Of a DNA stretch of 64,000 bases, positions 33,276 to 42,118 are shown one piece after another. This DNA is from Variovorax brevis. GTDB taxonomy: Bacteria > Pseudomonadota > Gammaproteobacteria > Burkholderiales > Burkholderiaceae_C. Under the pieces are notes generated by a model. The model made no database searches and was not told the origin of the DNA. It saw only the letters and a program-made list of their open reading frames with translations. The DNA is taken from contig NZ_JASZYG010000003.1 in assembly GCF_030317105.1 (NCBI RefSeq), positions 62,001-126,000 on the forward strand, in the 5' to 3' direction. Made by a program: the position numbers and the translations under genes. Position 1 is the first letter of the stretch. Each line of letters starts with the position of its first letter.

Positions 33276-33830
33276 CTACCCCGGCGACTGGGGACCCCAG
33301 TACTGCCGCACGTCCTTCCCGTAGGCTGCCTTCTCGAAGGCCTTGCCCTGTTCTCCCGCGCTGAGTTCCTTGTCGTCCTGGAAATCGCCCCAGTGAACCA
33401 TTTCGTGCAGCAGGGTCGCCTCGACCAGCAGATGCATCCGGGGATCGGCGGCGTCCTTCTTCGAGCCCTCGAAGCGATCGCAGATCGACATCGCGAGGAA
33501 GACGGTGCCGGGGTACTTGTTGCCGATGAAGATGCCGTTGTCGGCCGGCAGGTGGCGATACTCAATCACCGGCGGATTGCCGTGCTGCAGGGCGCGCTCG
33601 GAGACCTTCTCGTTCAGCCTGGAATATTTCTGGAAAGCCCTGAAGACCTTCGGCTTGTCCTTGACCTTCGGAAGGTTGTCGCAGATCCACATGGCGAGAC
33701 CCGGGTACTGCTTGACGAATCCTGGCGCGACGATCATTGCGATCCCTTCCTGGAAGCTGTGGCCGGTCACTCGCGACACGCGTACGCTCATCAGTTCTGG
33801 CGCGCGCGGGCACGTGCGGTGAACGCGCAT
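33276..33830 (-). CDS. Zincin metallopeptidase-like protein (Tox-MPTase3-like)
   Basis: A 184-residue protein with a zincin motif HEMVH (142-146) followed by an Asp at 149, and a later Glu in AFEKAAYG (165-171). The layout LLHEMVHWGDF... resembles the metallopeptidase domain called Tox-MPTase3, found in some bacterial toxins. No secretion signal, repeat or immunity gene is seen. The start at 33830 is supported by GGAAGG 7 bases upstream; a later Met at 33791 has none. The target is unknown. Confidence 0.7.
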   Translation of the reverse strand: MRVHRTCPRAPELMSVRVSRVTGHSFQEGIAMIVAPGFVKQYPGLAMWICDNLPKVKDKPKVFRAFQKYSRLNEKVSERALQHGNPPVIEYRHLPADNGIFIGNKYPGTVFLAMSICDRFEGSKKDAADPRMHLLVEATLLHEMVHWGDFQDDKELSAGEQGKAFEKAAYGKDVRQYWGPQSPG

Positions 33831-33906
33831 TTTTGCACCTTCCGGGAGAGGAAGGCCAGGCGTTCAACCCAAGTCGCGACCTTGGCCACGAGCCCGGCCC
33901 CACCCC

Positions 33907-35049
33907 TCAAGCGCCAGCTGGCTCAAAACGCCCCGCGAACTGCACGGCGCACTCCCGAAACCGCGCGTTGCGCTCGTCGAGCGCTTCCTGTGTCGCAGGC
34001 ACCATGATCGGTCCACCCTCGTGAGCGAATGCCTGGCACTGCTCGACGTAGGGACGCAGGCGCTCGTGATAGATGGGAGAGGCGGCCGCCATGTTGCCGC
34101 CGCAGTCGGTCCAGGTGCTCGCAAGCGTTTCCGCGGCCACCATCGCCAGCGTGGTGCCCATGCCTGACAACAGCGCAGCACAGTGGCCCGCATCGCCGAT
34201 GACGGCCACGTTGCCCTTGATCCAGTTGGGCATGTGGGTCTGGCTCACCGAGTCGAAATAGAAGCCCCTGGCAGCAGGGTCGGCAAACGCCGCGCGGATC
34301 TCGCGCACCTGCCAGGCGTCGACCCGCGACAAGATGCCATCGACGATCCTGCGATGAAGGGCCACGTCACGGTAGTCGTACTCGATCTCGGGGCTGGCGC
34401 AGAGCACGAAGGCCTGCGGACCGTCACCCGCATCGCGCACGGCGATGGTCAGGCCGGGCACATTGAGCATGCCTCGTTGCCATGCGCGATCGTTCGGAAG
34501 ATCGACGAGCGCGACGTAGTAGCCAAAGTGCCGCACGTAATTCTTCTCGGGGCCGAAGGCGAGCTTGCGCACGTTGGAGTGGAGGCCGTCGGCGCCGACC
34601 ACCAAGTCGTAGTGGCCTTGCACGCCGTCCGTGAAAGCGACGTCCATACCATCGGAACCGTCGACGATCGATGCGATGGACGCCTTGAAACGGAACTCGA
34701 CATGGTCCGGTATGGCGCGCAGCAAGATCTGGTTGAGCCGGTCGCGCGAGATCTCGATGTCCTCGTCGGTCTCGTTGGCGAACCAGCGCAGATCGAGGGT
34801 CGCGACTTGGGTTCCCGTGGCGTCGAGCACCGGCGCAGGATCCGCAATGACGACCTTCTGCTCATCGATCTGCTCGAGGATGCCCATTCGCCTTGCCGTG
34901 CCGAGCGCGCGCCCGCGCACGTCGATCGGCGCACCGCCGGGACGCAGGCCGTCGGCACGCTCGCTCACAGTCACACGGTGACCAAGACGGGCGAACCACC
35001 AGGCGGCCGAGAGGCCGGCCATGCTGGCTCCGGATATGAGGACGTCCAT
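33907..35049 (-). CDS. FAD-dependent aromatic monooxygenase-like protein
   Basis: A 380-residue flavoprotein of the PHBH/UbiH fold. The first nucleotide motif is GASMAG (7-12), a variant of GxGxxG; a DG motif (VGADGLHSNVRK) and the GD motif (VAVIGDAGHCA) complete the set. Such enzymes hydroxylate aromatic rings with NAD(P)H and O2. It is the last gene of the ABC transporter operon, 38 bases after the binding protein gene. The substrate is not known. Confidence 0.88.
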   Translation of the reverse strand: MDVLISGASMAGLSAAWWFARLGHRVTVSERADGLRPGGAPIDVRGRALGTARRMGILEQIDEQKVVIADPAPVLDATGTQVATLDLRWFANETDEDIEISRDRLNQILLRAIPDHVEFRFKASIASIVDGSDGMDVAFTDGVQGHYDLVVGADGLHSNVRKLAFGPEKNYVRHFGYYVALVDLPNDRAWQRGMLNVPGLTIAVRDAGDGPQAFVLCASPEIEYDYRDVALHRRIVDGILSRVDAWQVREIRAAFADPAARGFYFDSVSQTHMPNWIKGNVAVIGDAGHCAALLSGMGTTLAMVAAETLASTWTDCGGNMAAASPIYHERLRPYVEQCQAFAHEGGPIMVPATQEALDERNARFRECAVQFAGRFEPAGA

Positions 35050-35087
35050 GGTGCTGCTCCTGAATGTTGTGCGTGAGACGCTGATGC

Positions 35088-36185
35088 CTACGCCTTGAAC
35101 GACTTCGCCATCTCCACCACCGCCTGCTTGTCGAAGGCGTTGACCTCATCGATCAACTCGTTGGAGAACAGGCGGTTGGGGTCGCCCAGCTCTTCGGCCA
35201 GCTTCGGGTTCTTGCTGCTCTCGGCGGCCATCGCGATGTTGGCCTTCCATTCGGCCAGTGACTGTGCGCCCATGCGCTGGTCGGGGTCGTCGGGGCGGCG
35301 CATCCAGCTGTTCTTGCGGTCTTTCAGGATGAAGGCCAGTTCCTTGCGTGCCTCGTCTTCGGTGCGCCCCTTCGGCCTGCTCTCGGGGTACACGGCCCAG
35401 TGCAGGTCGATGCCGGCGTCGAGGTTGGCGTTCGAGAAGATGGTGGACTTGGCGATGCCGCGGAACAAGGCCACCAGGTTCTTGCGCTCGTCCTTCAGCA
35501 GCTTGCGCGGCACGCACATCCAGCCGGAGCCCAACTGCGCGAACTTCGGCGTGATCGGCACGTAGCGCAGCTTGGTGCCGACCAGTTCGATGCGCGCGGT
35601 GGCGGTGTCGAAGGCCACCATCGCGTCGACCCGGTCGTTGTCGATCGCCGCCCCGGCCGGTGCGCCGTCGCCGATGGCGATGTATTCGCAGGTGTCGTCC
35701 TTCAGGCCCAACTCGGCGAGCATCGTCTTGGTCATCACGATGCCGGGATCGCCCTGGCTGCGCACGCCAATGCGCTTGCCTACCAAGTCGGCCGCCGCCT
35801 TGATCGGACTGGCCGGCTTCACCACGATCGTGATGACATTGCGCGGCAGCCACTTGTAGACGCTCACCAGGTCGAGCGTCGGGTCCTTGGCCATGGCCGG
35901 CAGCAGGATGCCGGGAACGGCCGGGCCAAAGTCCACGTGGCCGCCGCGCAGGCTTTGCAGCGCTTGCGTCATGCTCGACATGTTGACGTACTCCACGTCC
36001 ACGCCACCGGACTTGTAGAAGTTCAGCTTCGGCGCCTGGCCGGCCGTGCAGAAGCACTGCTGCGGATCATTCACCGCAACGGTGTTCGCCACCTTCATGA
36101 TGCGGATGTTCTGTGCAAGGGCCGGAAGGCCGCCCGCGAGGCCCAAGGCGCCAAGGCCCAAACCGAAATTGCGTCGAGTCAACAT
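35088..36185 (-). CDS. ABC transporter substrate-binding protein (NMT1/SsuA-like) with Tat signal
   Basis: A 365-residue periplasmic binding protein. The twin-arginine leader is MLTRRNFGLGLG and ends near LPALA. The mature part is a two-lobed NMT1/SsuA type with RVDAMVAFDTATARI and LVGKRIGVRSQG. A long upstream in-frame stretch is Arg-rich and unsupported. Two Cys residues near the mature N-terminus (QCFC) are unusual. The transporter would import a nitrogen-, sulfur- or aryl-type substrate; its nature is unknown. Confidence 0.9.
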   Translation of the reverse strand: MLTRRNFGLGLGALGLAGGLPALAQNIRIMKVANTVAVNDPQQCFCTAGQAPKLNFYKSGGVDVEYVNMSSMTQALQSLRGGHVDFGPAVPGILLPAMAKDPTLDLVSVYKWLPRNVITIVVKPASPIKAAADLVGKRIGVRSQGDPGIVMTKTMLAELGLKDDTCEYIAIGDGAPAGAAIDNDRVDAMVAFDTATARIELVGTKLRYVPITPKFAQLGSGWMCVPRKLLKDERKNLVALFRGIAKSTIFSNANLDAGIDLHWAVYPESRPKGRTEDEARKELAFILKDRKNSWMRRPDDPDQRMGAQSLAEWKANIAMAAESSKNPKLAEELGDPNRLFSNELIDEVNAFDKQAVVEMAKSFKA

Positions 36186-36229
36186 GGTCCACTCCTTGCC
36201 GGCAAGGCCGGCGGCGTTGTCGAAAAAAA

Positions 36230-37117
36230 TCAGGCGTTCACGGTGCGTTGCGACGCATCGACCGGCATCCAGTGCAGCACCCGGGCCTGCACGCGCCGCA
36301 ACAGGCTGGTCAACGCGATGCCGATCACCGAGAGCACGACACACACTGCAAAGCTGCCGCCGGTATCGGCCTGCGCCTCCATCTGCAGGATCAGCACGCC
36401 AAGCCCCGCCTGCGCACCGACGAACTCGCCCACCACCGCGCCCACCACGCTGAAGGCGGCTGCCATGTTCAGACCGGCAAAGACGTAAGGCAGCGCACTC
36501 GGGAACTTGGCCTTGCGAAAGATCTGCCACTGCGTGGCCGACAGGGAGCGCAGCAGGTCGATGCGGTCGGGGTCCACCGCCTTGAAGCCCGCGATGCTGG
36601 TCACCAGCACCGGGAAGAAGGTGAGCATGCAGATGATCACCACCTTGGAGCTGATGCCGAAGCCGAGCCACACCACGATGATCGGCGCCACCGCCACCTT
36701 GGGCACGCTCTGCAACGCGGCCACGTAGGGTTCCACCAGCGCTTCGACCTTCGGCATCTGTGACACCAGGATGCCGATGGCCAGGCCCACGCCGCTGCCA
36801 ATCACGAAGCCCAGCAGGATCTCGGCGAGCGTGACGCCGCCGTGGTACCAGAAGCCGTCCTTGGCCATCGGTCCGGTGGCCAGCCCCCGCCACAGCGCAA
36901 CCGCGATGTCACTCACCGGCGGAACCAGATGCTTCGGCACCTTGAACAGGTGCACGGCCCCTTCCCACGAGCCGAGCAGCGCGATCAGCAGCAAGATCGA
37001 TTGCACGCGGGTGGACGCGAGCGGGTTGGTGCGGTGCGGTTGCGGCGCCTGCGCCGGTCTCGTGGCGCTCACGTCGGACTGCGGGGCGGATTCGGCGTTC
37101 ATCGTGGCAGTGGTCAT
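36230..37117 (-). CDS. ABC transporter permease (SsuC/TauC type)
   Basis: A 295-residue permease with about six membrane segments, starting MTTATMNAESAP with AAGGTG 7 bases upstream. The EAA-like loop is FKAVDPDRIDLLRSLSATQWQIFRKAKFPSALPYVFAG. A Pro/Gln-rich 35-residue head precedes the first segment. It pairs with the ATPase (16 bases upstream) and the binding protein (44 bases downstream). Confidence 0.93.
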   Translation of the reverse strand: MTTATMNAESAPQSDVSATRPAQAPQPHRTNPLASTRVQSILLLIALLGSWEGAVHLFKVPKHLVPPVSDIAVALWRGLATGPMAKDGFWYHGGVTLAEILLGFVIGSGVGLAIGILVSQMPKVEALVEPYVAALQSVPKVAVAPIIVVWLGFGISSKVVIICMLTFFPVLVTSIAGFKAVDPDRIDLLRSLSATQWQIFRKAKFPSALPYVFAGLNMAAAFSVVGAVVGEFVGAQAGLGVLILQMEAQADTGGSFAVCVVLSVIGIALTSLLRRVQARVLHWMPVDASQRTVNA

Positions 37118-37133
37118 GGCAGCACCTTTTTCC

Positions 37134-37949
37134 TCAGTCGAACGAAGCGGCATGCGAGAAGCGCTCGCGGATCGAAGCGGACGCAGCCGCGAATGTCGGA
37201 TGCGACATCACATCCATCGTTCGCGGCCGCGGCAGGTCGATGGGCAACACACGCTCCAGCGTGCCCGGGCGCGGCGACATCACGAACACCTTGTCGCCGA
37301 GAAACACGGCTTCGGGAATGGAGTGCGTGATCAGCACCACGGTCTTGCCGCTCTCCATCCAGATGCGCTGCAGTTCGAGATTCATGCGCTCGCGCGTCAT
37401 GGCATCCAGCGCGCCGAAGGGCTCGTCCATCAGCAGGATCTTGGGGTCGTGCAGCAGCGCCCGCGCAATGGATGCGCGCTGCTGCATGCCGCCACTCAAC
37501 TGGCGCGGCAGCTTGTGCTCGAAGCCTTCGAGCCGGACCATGTGCAACAGTTGCATGGCCCGGTCGCGCGCCTGCTTCCTGTCGATGCCGAGCACCTCGG
37601 CCGGCAGCATCACGTTCTCGAGGATCGTGCGCCACGGCAGCAGGATCGAGCTCTGGAACACCACGCCGACGTCGCGCCGCGTGCCATGGATCGGCTGGCC
37701 GTCGAGCGCCACCTGGCCGATGTCGTAGTCGAGCAGGCCGGCAAGGATGCGCAGCAGCGTGCTCTTGCCGCAGCCGCTGGGACCGACGATGGTGACGAAG
37801 CTCCCCTGCTCGATGGTGCAGTCGATCTGCTGGAGCGCGAGTACGCCGTCGTTGCCGCGGCCGAAGTTCTTGGACAGCCCCTCGATGCGGATGTAGTCGG
37901 GCCGGCCGCGCTTCGTTGCGGGTGCGGCCGCCAGCAAGTTGGTGTTCAT
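37134..37949 (-). CDS. ABC transporter ATPase (SsuB/TauB type)
   Basis: A 271-residue ATPase. Walker A is GPSGCGKST (56-64), the signature LSGGMQQR (151-158), Walker B ILLMDEP (171-177) and switch His209. It belongs with the SsuB/TauB/nitrate family. Its ATG overlaps the stop of the upstream alpha/beta hydrolase by four bases, so the enzymes and transporter are coupled. Confidence 0.95.
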   Translation of the reverse strand: MNTNLLAAAPATKRGRPDYIRIEGLSKNFGRGNDGVLALQQIDCTIEQGSFVTIVGPSGCGKSTLLRILAGLLDYDIGQVALDGQPIHGTRRDVGVVFQSSILLPWRTILENVMLPAEVLGIDRKQARDRAMQLLHMVRLEGFEHKLPRQLSGGMQQRASIARALLHDPKILLMDEPFGALDAMTRERMNLELQRIWMESGKTVVLITHSIPEAVFLGDKVFVMSPRPGTLERVLPIDLPRPRTMDVMSHPTFAAASASIRERFSHAASFD

Positions 37950-38737
37950 GCCTTGACTCCTTTGGGATTCAGGAAGCGAACCATGTGTTGGGCAATGACT
38001 TCCGGCGCCTGCATTGCCGTGACATGGCCGATGCCTGGCAGCAGGACGGCGTCCGCGCCGCGGATGCGGCCTGCCATCGCGAGCGTCACCGACGGCGGCA
38101 CCACGCGATCGAGTTCACCGGCCAGCACCAGGGTGGGCGCAACGATGTCGGCCACGCCGTGGTCCAGGGTGCTGGCCACGGTGGCGGCCCGCCGTGCGGA
38201 TCGTGCCGACGCGGGCCTCGCGTTGGCGAAGATGCGCCTCAGTTCAGGCCGTTGCGCGAGAAATGCTTCAGGGAAGAACCACGTTGCCAGCTCCTCCGCG
38301 GTGCCGGGCAAGCCGCTGCGCAGTTCGCCCAGGCGGCGTGCGTCCGGGCACAGCTCCTCGTAAGGACGCGGCAGCGGCCAGGTGCTCCCGAGCACGAGGC
38401 GATCGATGGCTTGCGGATGCAGCAGCGCCAGCGCCTGTGCCACGCGTCCGCCGAACGACGATCCAAACACGTGCGCCCGCTTGAACCCCAGCGCCTTGAT
38501 GAACTGCTGGGCGTCGTTCGCCAGGTCCGCCAGCGTGGCCGCACGCTCGGGCGCTTCGGTATCGCCGCAATCGCGCTGGTCGTAAGCGATCACGGTGAAG
38601 TGCTTCGACAGATGCGGCACCAGCGCGGCGAACATGCTGCGCGAGGCCTCCGCGCCATGCATCAGCACCAGCGGCGGGCCTTCGCCATGGCGCTCGAAAG
38701 CAGTGCGCGCCTCGCCGGCCTGGATGAAGTCGGTCAT
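37946..38737 (-). CDS. Alpha/beta hydrolase (meta-cleavage-product hydrolase-like)
   Basis: A 263-residue hydrolase. Nucleophile Ser94 (FGSSFGG), the acid Asp in AGELDRV and His near the end (GIGHVTA) form the triad; LMHGAEAS holds the oxyanion motif. In this operon, with a VOC protein and a flavin monooxygenase, a ring-cleavage-product hydrolase is a reasonable guess. The start overlaps the VOC stop by four bases and the stop overlaps the ATPase start. Confidence 0.88.
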   Translation of the reverse strand: MTDFIQAGEARTAFERHGEGPPLVLMHGAEASRSMFAALVPHLSKHFTVIAYDQRDCGDTEAPERAATLADLANDAQQFIKALGFKRAHVFGSSFGGRVAQALALLHPQAIDRLVLGSTWPLPRPYEELCPDARRLGELRSGLPGTAEELATWFFPEAFLAQRPELRRIFANARPASARSARRAATVASTLDHGVADIVAPTLVLAGELDRVVPPSVTLAMAGRIRGADAVLLPGIGHVTAMQAPEVIAQHMVRFLNPKGVKA

Positions 38738-39147
38738 GCTGCGCCCTCCTCTTCCATGTCCAGCCAGAAGGTCATCTCGATCTTCATTCCGCGCGGGTCG
38801 TGCAGGAACAACTGGTGGATGTCCCAACCGGGAATCGGCGCTTCGGCAAAGGGCACGTCCGCCGCGGCAAGATGCTCGCGCATTTCCTTCAGGCCGTGCG
38901 AGCGGAACGAGATGTGGTCAAGGTGGCCGGTGACGGGCTGCACCGCCGCATCCGGCGTCGACAGATGCGCATACAGGTGCACGATCGGTTGGCTTTCCGC
39001 ATAGAGCCATGCACCGGCCGCAGGAATGTCCGGCCGCGCGCCGACCTGCAGGCGCAGCACGCGCGTGTAGAAATCGACCAGCGGCGGCAGTTCGTCCGGC
39101 GTGCAGCGGATCGTGAAGTGGTGCAGTGCGGTGACGGGCATGGTCAA
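38734..39147 (-). CDS. VOC (glyoxalase/extradiol dioxygenase-like) protein
   Basis: A 137-residue single-domain VOC protein. His9/His10 (ALHHFT), His57 (VHLY), His78 (LDHISF) and Glu124 (KIEMTF) fit the metal ligands of this fold. The family includes glyoxalases, extradiol dioxygenases and isomerases; one domain this short is more often a lyase or isomerase. It is co-transcribed with the hydrolase. Start may be at 39147 or 39141. Confidence 0.88.
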   Translation of the reverse strand: MTMPVTALHHFTIRCTPDELPPLVDFYTRVLRLQVGARPDIPAAGAWLYAESQPIVHLYAHLSTPDAAVQPVTGHLDHISFRSHGLKEMREHLAAADVPFAEAPIPGWDIHQLFLHDPRGMKIEMTFWLDMEEEGAA

Positions 39148-39713
39148 ACCTCCACGGGGCTGCCGAGCGACGCGCCGGCAAAACGCTGCGCCAGCCCGGG
39201 CGCGATCGGCACCCAGCGCGCCGCAGCCAGCGCCAGAAGGCGAATGCCCAGCACTTCGTGCGGCAGCCAGTGGGCGCGGGTGCCAAAGACATTGAAGGTG
39301 GCATAGCAGAGCGGGCCTTGCAGCAGCGGCACGTTGATCACGCTCTGCAGGCCCAGCGCGTGCATTTGCTCGAAGTCATCGAAGTGAAGTGGCAGCGCTT
39401 GGGCGCCCTCCGCAACGAACACACGGCCGCGCACGAACAGGCACTCGGTCCATGGCGTGAGCGTCTTGCGCTTGGCCCCTTTCACCGGGAAACGATCTGC
39501 TTCGGACGAATAGAAGCGGCTCAGCCGGATCTCGTCGATGGGGTCGTGCGCCGTCGTCACGTTCTGCTGGATGCTGAAGATGCTGTCGCCGGCAATCTGG
39601 CGGCGGCAAACGTCGATCAGGCGCAGGGCGGCGTCGGCGCCTCGCGCATCCGGGAGCACGTCGAGCAGTTGGGCCAGGTGGTCCGTGATGGTGGATGCAA
39701 TGGCGTCGGGCAT
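39144..39713 (-). CDS. GAF-domain protein, first gene of the ABC operon
   Basis: A 189-residue protein with one GAF domain (about 20-175) and no output module. Motifs TPWTECLFVRGR and LQSVINVPLLQGPLCYATFNVFG are typical. GAF-only proteins of this kind head several catabolic operons in this group and may sense or bind a pathway intermediate. The ATG overlaps the VOC gene by four bases. It is divergent from the LysR gene at 39782. Confidence 0.85.
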   Translation of the reverse strand: MPDAIASTITDHLAQLLDVLPDARGADAALRLIDVCRRQIAGDSIFSIQQNVTTAHDPIDEIRLSRFYSSEADRFPVKGAKRKTLTPWTECLFVRGRVFVAEGAQALPLHFDDFEQMHALGLQSVINVPLLQGPLCYATFNVFGTRAHWLPHEVLGIRLLALAAARWVPIAPGLAQRFAGASLGSPVEV

Positions 39714-39732
39714 GAAGAAAGTCTAGGCGCCT

Positions 39733-39757
39733 GAATTCACCAAAATGCACTAAATTC
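39733..39757. promoter_or_regulatory. Inverted repeat between GAF and LysR genes, possible operator
   Basis: GAATT and AATTC (39733-39737 and 39753-39757) are separated by 15 bases and lie in an AT-rich island between two divergent genes. The layout fits a LysR-type operator controlling the ABC operon and the LysR gene. I see no better -10 or -35 box to pair with it. Confidence 0.45.
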
Positions 39758-39781
39758 TGATGGCCCGATAACCTTCGAGTT

Positions 39782-40759
39782 ATGACCATGCCGAACATCC
39801 GGGACCCCGCGACGGACCTGCAACACGCGCTGCTTTCGCGCCTGAAGATGCGCCAGCTTTCATTGCTGCAAGCCATCGACCGCCACCGCACGCTGGGCCG
39901 CGTGGCGGCCGAAATGCGGCTGAGCCAGCCGGCCATCACCAAGGCCCTGCGCGAAGCGGAAGACATCTTCGGCAGCAAGCTGTTCGAGCGCACCAGCCGC
40001 GGCCTGGTGCCCACCCCGGCGGGCGAAGCCGTGCTGCGCTACGCCCATCGATGGCTTGCCGACCTGGAGGCAACCACCCGCGTTCTCACCTCGCTGGAAG
40101 CCGGCCGCGGCGGGCGCCTGCGCCTGGGGCTGACGCCGCAGGTGCCGCAACAGTTGCTGTCCGCGGCACTCAGCCATCTGCTGAACCGCACGCCGCGCAT
40201 GGCGGTGATGACGCGCGAAGGGACGACCGACGAACTCGTCGCCGGCCTTGTCGCGCGGGAACTCGACTGTGCCATCGGCCGCTCTTACGACGGCGATGCA
40301 ACCGACGTGGTGCAGGAGGCCATCCATCAGCAGGAGCCTTGCCTGGTCGTGTGTGCCACGAGCGTCAGGCGGCTGTCACGCGGACCGCTGGACTGGGCAC
40401 GCATGGCCCAGCTCGACTGGATCCTGCCGCCGCCCAACACGCCCATGCGCCGAACCTACAACGCGATCTTCGTGGGCGCGGGCGTGCAGCCGCCGATGCC
40501 GATGCTGGAAACCACGTCGATCCGCAGCATCGAGATGGTGCTGCGGACCGAGGCGAACGCGGTCTCGATCCTGGCCCGCGATGTGGTGGCCGAGATGGAG
40601 CGCGGGGGCCATTGCGCGGCCCTGCCCTACCGGCTGAGCTGGAACCTGCCGCCGGTGAGCTTCTTCACGCTGAAGGAACTGGTGGCGCATCCGACCGTGC
40701 AGTCGCTGCGCGCTGCCGTCACAGAAACCGCGCGGGGCATGCAGCGCACGACGGCGTGA
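39782..40759 (+). CDS. LysR-family regulator divergent from the ABC operon
   Basis: A 325-residue LysR regulator. The DNA-binding domain has LGRVAAEMRLSQPAITKALREAE and TPAGEAVL. Its effector domain resembles the GbpR/galactose-binding branch. It likely controls the GAF-VOC-hydrolase-ABC-monooxygenase operon facing it. The 22-residue lead before the HTH is slightly long. Confidence 0.92.
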   Translation: MTMPNIRDPATDLQHALLSRLKMRQLSLLQAIDRHRTLGRVAAEMRLSQPAITKALREAEDIFGSKLFERTSRGLVPTPAGEAVLRYAHRWLADLEATTRVLTSLEAGRGGRLRLGLTPQVPQQLLSAALSHLLNRTPRMAVMTREGTTDELVAGLVARELDCAIGRSYDGDATDVVQEAIHQQEPCLVVCATSVRRLSRGPLDWARMAQLDWILPPPNTPMRRTYNAIFVGAGVQPPMPMLETTSIRSIEMVLRTEANAVSILARDVVAEMERGGHCAALPYRLSWNLPPVSFFTLKELVAHPTVQSLRAAVTETARGMQRTTA

Positions 40760-40777
40760 AGGTGCACGGGGAACGAC

Positions 40778-41992
40778 TCAAGCCTGCAAACTCCCGCTCG
40801 CCTCGCCACCCCTGGGGTACCTTTCAACAAGCCTCGCGCGGCGTTGCGGATCCTGGTCGATGTTCACACGCGCCAGGTTGCCATTCACATGCGGCAGTGC
40901 CAGCAGCCGCGGGTCCATGACGCGGAACCACAGCGCGGGAACATAGGAGAGCGGGAACATGCCGAAGTAGCCGCTCGGCAGTTGCGGAAGATCCTCGAAG
41001 TGCCGCAGCGACTGGTAGCGGCGCAACGGGTACGCATGGTGGTCCGAGTGACGCTGCAGGTGAAACAGCGCAAGGTTGGTGACCAGGTGGTTGGTGTTCC
41101 ACGAGTGGTGCGGCTTCGGCGTTTCGTACTTGCCGTTCGGCAGTCGCTCGCGCAACAGGCCATAGTGCTCGACATAGTTCGCCGATGTGAGCTGCCACCA
41201 CGCCACCACGTTGTGCACGGCCAGGAAGGGCAGCATCACCCATCCGAAAGCGACGATCAGCGAGACCTGCAACACCGCCGTCACGGCATAGCTCTGGAGC
41301 ATGGTGTTGTGCACGCTCCAGACCGACCTGCGTTGCTGGGCGAGGCGTTCGGATTCCAGTGACCATGCGCGGCGGATGCCACCCGGCAGCTCGCGAAGCG
41401 CGAAGCGATAGATGCTCTCGCCCATGCGCGCGCTCGCATGATCCTCGGGCGTCGACACCGAGCGATGGTGCCCGCGCCCGTGCTCGACGGTGAAGTGCCC
41501 GTAGGCCGGCACCGCCAGGACGAGGCGCGCCAACCATTGCTCGACCGCGGTGTTCTTGTGTCCCAGTTCGTGCCCCGTGTTGATGCCCAGCCCCGAGTCG
41601 GTGCCGGCCACGTAGGCGAGCATCAGCACCGCCCACCAAGACAGGTCGTGCGTTCCCACCCACCAGGCGCAACCGATGAGCGCAACGAAATGAAGCGGCA
41701 CCGTGAGCCACGTGAGCCAGCGGTAGTAACGCTCCTGTTCGAGTTGCGGCACGACGGCCTCGGGTGGATTGTTCTGATCTTCCCCGATCAGCAGGTCCAG
41801 CAGCGGCATCAGGCCGTAGCTGATCAGCAGCGGCAAGCCCAAGGCAATCTCGTGGCCGGTGGCGGCGTGCAATGCGATGCCGGTGAACGGCAACAGCGGG
41901 TAGACCACGGACAGCAGCCACCACCAGCGCTTCCTGTCGCGGTACTCGACGCGCTGGTGGTCGGGACCGATGGAACGATAAAGCTTCGTCAT
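40778..41992 (-). CDS. alkB: AlkB-type alkane 1-monooxygenase
   Basis: A 404-residue integral membrane diiron hydroxylase with about six membrane segments. The His boxes are HELGHK (141-146), EHGRGHH (170-176), the NYVEHYGL motif (272-279) and LQRHSDHH (312-319), all as in AlkB. It hydroxylates the terminal carbon of alkanes or alkyl chains and needs a rubredoxin, which is not in this window. It lies 126 bases after badK on the same strand, so it may be the last gene of the cyclohexanecarboxylate operon. A GAGGTG site precedes the ATG. Confidence 0.94.
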   Translation of the reverse strand: MTKLYRSIGPDHQRVEYRDRKRWWWLLSVVYPLLPFTGIALHAATGHEIALGLPLLISYGLMPLLDLLIGEDQNNPPEAVVPQLEQERYYRWLTWLTVPLHFVALIGCAWWVGTHDLSWWAVLMLAYVAGTDSGLGINTGHELGHKNTAVEQWLARLVLAVPAYGHFTVEHGRGHHRSVSTPEDHASARMGESIYRFALRELPGGIRRAWSLESERLAQQRRSVWSVHNTMLQSYAVTAVLQVSLIVAFGWVMLPFLAVHNVVAWWQLTSANYVEHYGLLRERLPNGKYETPKPHHSWNTNHLVTNLALFHLQRHSDHHAYPLRRYQSLRHFEDLPQLPSGYFGMFPLSYVPALWFRVMDPRLLALPHVNGNLARVNIDQDPQRRARLVERYPRGGEASGSLQA

Positions 41993-42118
41993 GCTGAGGC
42001 ACCTCGGGGGAACCTCGACATTCTTCGCCCAAGCGCCGCGCAGGGCAATCCTTCGCCCTGGGGAGGGCTTCGGATTCACCGAGGTGGCGGACTTTCATGC
42101 GTCCGCCATGAGGAAAAG

